Of a DNA stretch of 64,000 nt, positions 34,901 through 43,900 are shown in pieces. Made by a program: the position numbers and the translations under genes. Each line of letters opens with the position of its first letter. The first letter of the stretch is position 1. This stretch comes from Dichetophora obliterata (taxonomy: Eukaryota; Arthropoda; Insecta; Diptera; Sciomyzidae): contig OY986437.1 in NCBI GenBank assembly GCA_963920525.1, positions 32,751,563 to 32,815,562 of the forward strand. Reading direction: 5' to 3'. Below the pieces are notes generated by a model, which worked only from the letters and a program-made list of their open reading frames with translations, was not told the DNA's origin and made no database searches.

Positions 34901-37900
34901 TTCGATATTCGTTGGAATTCGACGAGTCTACCGAAGTAGACCATAGAATTGAAACGAATTTTTGCGTCGCTAGAAGCTAGTGTTTAACTGAAAGCTCACT
35001 ATTGGCACAACCAAAAAATTATTTATAACAAACTCACATTAACTTTTAACTAAAACTAGCTGGCCCAGCAATACCTTTCCGGTAGTTAGCTCTGAGCTCC
35101 CGCTCAGTTTCGGCGGGTCTACATTTCAAGGAAGCATTATCTGTGAACCAACTTTCACGGTTAATATATGAGATAATAAGGGGCGTTATGGAAACCGACA
35201 ATTGTCAAAATCGGTTTTGAATTGACCCAGATTTCATTGTGGTGTCATAGAAACCGATTATCGATTTAGAAACTGAAGCTCGGTACTGTAACTATTGCGA
35301 CAAATAGTCACTTTTTCTGACGTCACAGTTTCACAGTCACAGTTTCATTCCAAAATGCTCACTTTTGCGAAAACTAGTGTTTCTGTAACTGATAAGCGAG
35401 TAAATAGTGGTCCTTGATGAAAAAGATACACAAGCGAAAGGGAATATATGAAATGGCAACAAGTGACAGACAACTTGTGTGAAATTTGATGAGGTTCTTC
35501 TATAAACAATAAATAAAAACAAATATAAATATTATAAGTGCTTTATTTATGAAAATGGCGGATATACACGTTTATATTATTTATGATGGCATTTACTTGT
35601 TTTGGTGTTAAACACTTTAACACTTAGTGATGTTGATATTAAATACACAAACCTTATCAACAAATTGCCATCCTAGTATTATTTTAATGCCGTTGCTTAA
35701 TGCAATGATATAAATATAATCATGGAATAAATTTAATTTATGAAATATTTCTGTTTATGTATTCAATAATTTATACATTTTAGTGCATATAATATTGCGT
35801 TAATAATATATATATAAACTACACGAAAAAATTTAAGTTGATACCTTTTATCCGGTAGAAGTATTTGTAACGTGGATACATTTATTTCCAAAACTTCATT
35901 AAATAGGACTGTTGCATAAGCAAGCAAAGATTTTTCTCACCAAGTTAGAACTTATTGGAAATTGCAATCGATTCGAGTCGCATATTTTAGTTGACAGAAA
36001 CACTTCGTCTATCGAGTTCCTTTGAAAGTACATTTCTCTCATTTTATTACAGAGACAGTGCAAGTGAGAATGACATCACAATGACGTCAAAGTGAGAAAA
36101 TCTGCTGAGAACTACGGTGAGAAAAGTTACAGAACCGAGCTACTGGTTTCATTTCCGAAATTGGTTTTGTATTTCTTAATTGATAATCGGTTGTTATGAC
36201 ACCAAAGTGAAATCTGTGTCAATGTTAAAATCGATCTGATAATTGTCGGTTTCCATAACACCCCTGATTATTCCAAACTGTTTCATGAGTTCTTACAGCG
36301 TCTTAAAAAATATGAAAGAACATTTTATAAAAAAATTAATTTCGTCAAAAAAATCATAGGGGTACCCTTGTTTTTTTAACACAGAAACAGTTATAAGCTT
36401 TGACCGTAAAACTGCAAGAATATTTGCTTATAAACGTTATGTCGTATGAAAGGATGTTCTGAGACAAGAATGATAGAATAAGAGATTACGCTTTGCGCAG
36501 GTCCGTTACTTCTGCTAATCGAGTTTGACAACCATCTGTTCAGTTGACTACGTCACAATATTTTATTTCTTTGAGAAACGTACTGCGATCGGTTGTGTTT
36601 TATTTAATTGTGTTTATATCGAAGTACATTTGCGAGTTTTTAACTTGAAATTTAAAAAATTAAGTGTGCAGCTGCTAATTGTGGTAACAATAGCAAACAA
36701 ATATTTTTCAAAAACCTGATGTTTGCAATAAATACAAAAATTAAACCAAGAAATTGTAGAAAAAGCACAAAAACGAAAACAAAAATACAAAAATATCTTA
36801 ACTTAACAAAATTTGTTTCATTATTTAAAAACTTGGAACTATCATTTATTTGTCTTTTCAATTCACAGGTAAATTAATGGAAATAAAATATCTGGGAATG
36901 TTTAAAGTACATCAATTAAACTCGTAATGAACATTTTTATAAAATCCAAGTCGAAAAATAATGCTAACTGAAGTTGGTTTCTCAAAAAAATTTTTTTTAC
37001 TTAGCTGCTTACTGGCTGTAATAAAATATTAGTAAAAATAAAGTTTGCAAAGAAGTACTTAATAAATTTACATTCTTCTCGTACCAATAAATTGCTTCTT
37101 AATTCTTTTATTTTAATTATACAAACTAAAATGTATGCAATTTTCTTTTCTGTGTAGAAATCGTATGCAAAGTGAACGCTCTCCAAATCAGCATTGATAT
37201 TATGACGTACATGCGCAGAACGACAATTTTGTTGTACACATTTTCTTGTCTTCGGCGCAATCTTTGTATTCTATCATTCTTGGTTCTGAGACAGGTTTTG
37301 TTTTGGACGATAACTTCCTCAAAAATTAAAATTTTTTTTACTGGAAGCATTTTATTGCCTGACATTTGCATTTTTTGTTAAGGTTCCGAACAAAATTTTA
37401 AGAATTTGTTGAAGCCAAAAGACGAATTATTTGGATTTTTAAAATTTGTGAGGTGTTTGATTTTTGGGCACTTTAGAGGACTAACCCATTTTAAAGCACT
37501 GCAAAGTAATGCATCAGATATGCTCGCCATTGAAGATGTACTGGCAATTCCAGAACCTGATGTTGGTATTTCTTTATGTGCAGCGGTACTGAGGGGACCA
37601 TCATAATCGCCATCAAAGCATTGGACTTCACCGCTTAGCTCAGAAGCCATTAAATCTTCGGCCGTAAATCTATCTAGATCATATAGAAAAATGCCTGCAT
37701 CTTTTACGCCTCTTTGATATTGAGTGGTGTTGCATTCAGTGCTAAGCATTTATCTGAAATTGGCCCAATGTAATTCAACTCTAAAACACGACCGATGTGA
37801 TGTGAAAATGTCGAAAACTGAGTGTCTCACAACACCCCATTTTTGATATTTTCAAATGGAAAAACCACTTAAGTGGGCTTAAATGCAATCGAATATAGAT

Positions 37901-40900
37901 AATTTATAGATAATGTTTTTATCTGCACTTATCTTTGGAAATGTTTCTGAAAATTTCACGAAGACAAATCGTAGAAATACTTTTTCGAGCACGAAAATAA
38001 AAATTGGAAGAGACACTTCGTACACCTGTTGATACGATGCATATCAAGTAAGATCTTATCGAGAAAAAAATTTGATAATTATTGTAAACTTTCTTTACAT
38101 TATCAATATGGCAGATATTGTCGTGTATCCAACACGCCACTCTCCCCTAGTTAAAAATTTTTTTCAATCAAAACATTTCTGTGTCAGTTTTTGAGTAAAA
38201 AATCCATATTTAGGACCTGCTTATTCCAAGCCTAATGCAAGTTTTTTCGAAAAATTTACCTCATGCTCTTCGATTTTCTTGAAATTTTGGCTATAGATTC
38301 CTTTTCTACTTATAAGAATATGAGTTAATCGCCATTTTTTTGTAAATTTATGGACGTACCATTTTTTGCTAAAAGTAAAAATTATGAAAATGGAGTTATT
38401 TTCAATAAATCAAATCTGCACCATCTGTTACCCTATTTAAATGTTACCCTATAAATGAAGTATCGTTAGAAAGCTATTGAAAAGCCATTTTTTAAAACAC
38501 ATAATAAAATATTTTTGGAATTTGTTTTCTAGAGTTGCCAACTCATTGAAAAAAATTTTAATTTGCTCATATCAAAAGTGTCATTTTTTTGTAATTTTAA
38601 GAAAAAAAGAAACTTTTCACCAAAATAAATAAGGATGGCCAAATGATCACTTTTTTGCGCAATCCAATTTTTCTGACATACATTTCACTTTATCGTTCAT
38701 AACATCTATACCGTTTGATATATTTATACAAAATCTTCAGCAAAAATGTTAACCTTTTTAGGACCAGTAATTATTTTTTATATAATAATGACCTCACACG
38801 TGACCTTGGTCCATAAAACTCGAAAAACCGCTTGAATTTTCAGTGCTGTTAAGTTTTATCTGTAGTAAGTTTACAAAATTTTAAATGCCATATTAAAACT
38901 CGTAAAATTTTAATGAACTTTGCTCCAAACATTTTTTAAATCGTTCTAAAAGCAAAAAGTTACAACAATTTTTCAACCGGCCCTAAAGAAACAAGTGTCA
39001 AAACAGTGATACAGAAGCTTAGTTTGTGTTTAAGATAACAAAAAGCTCATTATGATAACACGTTGTAAATGCTATGTTTTAGGGCCGATTGAAAAATTGT
39101 TGGAACTTTTTTGTTTTAACTCTTAACTGGTACACCTCAAAAAAGTAACACTAACACTAAACAGAAATTGTCATTCAAACATGTAGTCAAACAACTATAT
39201 CTTCTAAACCGTTAGTCCTACAAAAAAATGTTAAGAACATGTTTTAGAGATCTTGAATTGGTCTTGAATGTGGTGTTTTACAACACTTTCGTACAAAATT
39301 TTAACCAATTTGACCACTAAAAATTTCATTCACATTTTTCATAGTCAGCACACCACTATTTTTTTGGCACTTTGAAAATATTATCGTATTGAGGCATTCA
39401 TTCTTAATGCATTCTTTTTAAGAATTTGCTGTTGGAGAATCAATGTTTACTATATCAATTTTTAAGTACAAAATACTTTACTTTTTAATTAAAAATAGAA
39501 TTTTTAGTATTTTTTGCTAAGCTAGGTACATATCGTCGCTGCCCCAACAAAACAGTTATATGTATTTCAGTAACTTTTCAGGAGACCAAAAAAACAAATT
39601 TTTTCAGAGCATTTCTAGTACTGCGAGCAATAACTGTTTTTGATCACTTCTAAATAAAAAAAAATATAAAAAACAGTAAATGCAGAAATGTGGGTAATAG
39701 ATAGTGTAAACAAAATATGCAATAACAATATTTTCTAAAATCACATAACTGTTCTGGCGCAGCGACGATATGTAAAATCAGTCACATTGAAAAATTTTAG
39801 CAACTCGTTAAAATATACCATTCCTCGGCAGAGACTCTATTTTTTAAATTTGCTAAAAAATTTTGTTAATCTTTAAAACATGTTCTTAACATTTTTTTGT
39901 AGGACTAACAGTTTAGAAGATATAGTTGTTTGAGTACATATCCGAATGACAATTTTTGTTTTTCTTTGTAATTTTTCACTGTGTATAACTGCAAATTAAA
40001 ATTAATATTACAAAAAAAAAATATGCAAATACTTTTCTTTTTTAAAGTACTATCCACGTGCAAAGTACCAAATTTTTACAGAAATGTGAGTTTCGAAAAG
40101 CGTCAAATTTGACATGGAATGACCAATGTATGAAAATTGTGCCTATACTTAGATATTTAAATGCAGTCTTCTTTTCTTTTTGGTAAAATCTTCTAACACC
40201 TTCTGTACAGTAATTCTGCGATCCCTGTGTGTACTAGGGATGCACATCTAGTTATTAGACGGTTCTCTCGAATTGAATTACGGAGAAAGGTTTTTATAAG
40301 TTTCATCGATGAGAACGACCTATTATTTGTTGCGGTTATTACGTGCAGAATACACAATATTTTGGAGAAGTTTATAAACGTTTATGGAAGTTTATGGACG
40401 TTTGGAACAGCGATTTAATCGCACTCCTAGAAATAAACGTATACATAATTTAAAAGATAAACAAAAACATTTCACGTTAACATTTCTTTAGAGTCAACAT
40501 TTTTGAAAAATATAAGTTCATTTATAAAATATCAAGTCAACCATGCTCTACTTATAAAGCAAAACTTGGTGGTTTGAACCCCTCTTCCTTGGCTGCGGGC
40601 CGGCCTGATATGACATAAAATTTATTAGCAAAAATTTTTGCAGTTTTACGCAAAAATTTTTTAAATGTTTCTATTAGAAAAGCAAGGGTAACTTACATGC
40701 CCAATGATTTTTTGACAAAATAAATTTTTTCAAATGTTACTTTTATATTTTTTTTAAATAATCAAGCTTCAGAAATAGTGTATGAGAAAATATTATCTCA
40801 ATATTTCTTTCTTTTTAATCCAAAGTTATCGCTAATTTCATAAAAAAAAATAAATGATATACTCAGAAAAAATTATCCATTTTTATTTCTTTGTATAAAA

Positions 40901-43900
40901 TGTAGTTTTCAAATTCAAAAGTTGGAAAAATATAATTCCCAAAATGCATGCTTACTATTATCCTCTTTAATAAACGGGCCGTTGCACACCACCCTTAAGT
41001 TAATACAAACCATTAAAAATTTTATATTTCAGGTGAAGCACCCACTGAGAAAGTAGAGATGCCCATAGATCCCAACGAGGAGAAACGCAAGCAAGCAAAT
41101 GCTATCAAAGAGCGTGGTAATGAGCATGTAAAACTGCGCGAATATGTCAAAGCCATTGAACAATATACAGCAGCTATTGATGTATTCCCAGAGGATGCTT
41201 GTTTCTATACCAATCGTGCGCTGTGTTACCTGAAATTAAAAAAGTAAGAACAATTTTTAAAAATATTTACATTAAATAAATCATGAAAATTCTTTGCAGA
41301 TATTATGATTGCGTTGAGGATTGTGAGCGCGCAATTGAAATTGATAGCCTGGCAGTTAAAGCATACTACCGACGCATGCTGGCCAACGAAGAGCTCGGCA
41401 ATGATAGGAATGCGCTTAAAGATTGCACAACAATTCTTATGATTGATCCAAATAATAAAGATGCCAAAATTAGTTTGGAACGCATTAATGAAACATTGCG
41501 CTCAAATGGTAATGAAGAGTTGTATTTGAAAAGGCAATAAATTAACTTTTGATTCTTTGCTTTTTTGATATTTTTAGTCAAGTCCATAACAGGTCCAAAT
41601 TTTTGCCCTGTCCGCAGCGATATGTGCTTTATTGAGGCCATTGATAAGCCTCCGCATGCTCGTTCAAAAAAGCTACTACTTCGCGTACCCATAACAGATG
41701 TGGTCGGCCCCAAGGACTCAAAAAATCAAGCAAATTCAAACATTCAAGTAACCGATGATGTGATCGACAAACTTTTCAACAGTGATTGTGGTCCATTTGT
41801 AGAAGTTAAGAAAGCATCAGAAAATACAAAAACCAACACAACAAAATCTACACCAAACGTTACTCAAACGGTGAAATCGCCACCAGGCGTTAAACAAACC
41901 GTGAAATCGAAACAAAGCATTAAACAAACTGTGAAATCGCCATCAAGCGTAGACCAGTCTGAAACGCATGATCTTATTAACATGTTTCAATACAAAAAGT
42001 TTAAAGACGAGATGGCTGCTAAAACACAAAAAGAAAACGAAACAGAAAATGTTAATCAAACAAAAATAGAAAATGAAATAGAAAAAGAAAAATCAAAGCA
42101 AACACAAATAGAAAAGCAAATAGAAGAAGTACAACAGGAGGGAACAGATGAGCAAATAGAAAAAATAGACAGCAATAAAATAGCAAATGTTGCTGAGGAC
42201 TCCCCTGTAAACTCTACTGAACAAAAATTAAATATTAAAGATCACCAGAATACATTATCACCAGTTTTAGATAAGACTATCACCAGTTCTGATGTAATTA
42301 TTTTTATAAACAAACATTTTTTTTATTTATATTTCTTTGTTATTAATAGTTGCTTCCTTATCTTTTAGAAACCTCTTCCTGTTTCACCCAAATCAACAGC
42401 TCAGTTTTATGCGAATTGGAAAGAACTGTCGCCGGCACAAAAATATCAGTACTTAAAGGTGAGTCAACTCTCATGGTGAATGAGAGAAACAGAATAAAAA
42501 AGCGTTTGAACCATTGAACGTCTCTCTGGTCTGCGTCGTTACCGTAGGGTCGGCAGTATAAAATCCTATTGGTATAAAAGGATATGAAAAAGTCCGTTGA
42601 GCAGAAAACTACTTCGTAAAAATGCCCACACATTTAAAGCTAAAATTGTGAGTCAAAAAAACCTTCTTAAACCACAAGCGAAGTTTTGGTAAAAAGTGGA
42701 GTGTTGTTAAATTTTTTGGGTGTATATTCAGCCCAATTCTGAAGTAGCGGGCAGGGGGGGGGGGAATGCCGTGTCCGTCTTGTCACGATTCCCACCCTTC
42801 TGGTAATCTGAAAAATAAAAAAGGTATATTCTTTATCAGTGCAAATGTCACTATGGGAGGCTACTAAAAAAAAAGTCGTTTTTCAGTTACTTTTTAAGTT
42901 TTCCGAATTTTTAAACAATAGTAAAAATCCCTACCATAAGGGATATATTAAGAATATTCATGCCAAATTTCAAGAATATAGGTCAGGAACATCGACTAGA
43001 ACTCGAGATTTAATGACAAAAGTTTCGAAAAAGGTAGTTTTAAGTTAAGTTTCGGGTAGTCCAACTGACTACACTAAAATGGCTATAACTTTTAAAACAA
43101 TTCGAATTTCTAAAAATCCTTTTAAGGAGTATGAACAGTGTAAACCTTTAAAATCAATTTTTGGCCTCTAATTTATCCAGTAAAAAGTTGATGTTAAGAG
43201 GTTAAATAATAATCTTTCAAACATTTCCTACCAAAAATTCACACCAGTTCCGGGTTAAAGGACAAAGCAGTTAAAAAAATTATAAACTTTTTATTTTTCA
43301 TTTTTAAACAAAACTTTCTATATTTGTACCTCTCCCGACAAATATTTCAGGAAAAACGAAAGTTCGTATCTTACGAACAATTTTCGAAGGGTAGACAAAT
43401 TTTCATCCAGAGTTGCCATAGACTTACATAAATCATACCTTCTCTAATGTTTTTTGAAAATTCGTGGCAACCACGTTACATGAAAAAATAAAAATTTTAC
43501 ATTTGTTTTCAAGAGATTAAAACGTTTGGCTTAAAGTGAAAAAAGCTAAAAGCAAATTGATTTTTAAAGAAGAAATAAAAAAATAATTTTAAAGAGGCAA
43601 ATAAGGTAAAAAGTGTACAAGTGTAAAATTGGAGCTGTGTGCAAGCATGCGCTCAAAGCTATAGAGTAGCTTTTCAACGGTTTCAATGGCGTACTCTTTT
43701 GTATATAATAGGGTAGGCCGATTTGATAAAATTATGTTTGTACAATTTTTCCGTTAGAGGAAAAAAATGATCTAGGGGTATATATTTTCTCCGTGAAATA
43801 AAACGTACTCCCTTTCACGTTTTTGTAATTTGCCATTTTTCGGCTCATAAAACCATACTTTGGAAAATTTGAATGAAATCTATCGGCGAAAACGAAGTTA

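Noticed and set aside
40230..40430. Possible hAT MITE (CTAGGGATGCA near 40236, GCACTCCTAG near 40420)
   Set aside because: The ends are only partly inverted and no 8 bp duplication is found.
41366..41713. 115-codon minus-strand ORF
   Set aside because: Antisense shadow of RPAP3 exons 4 and 5.
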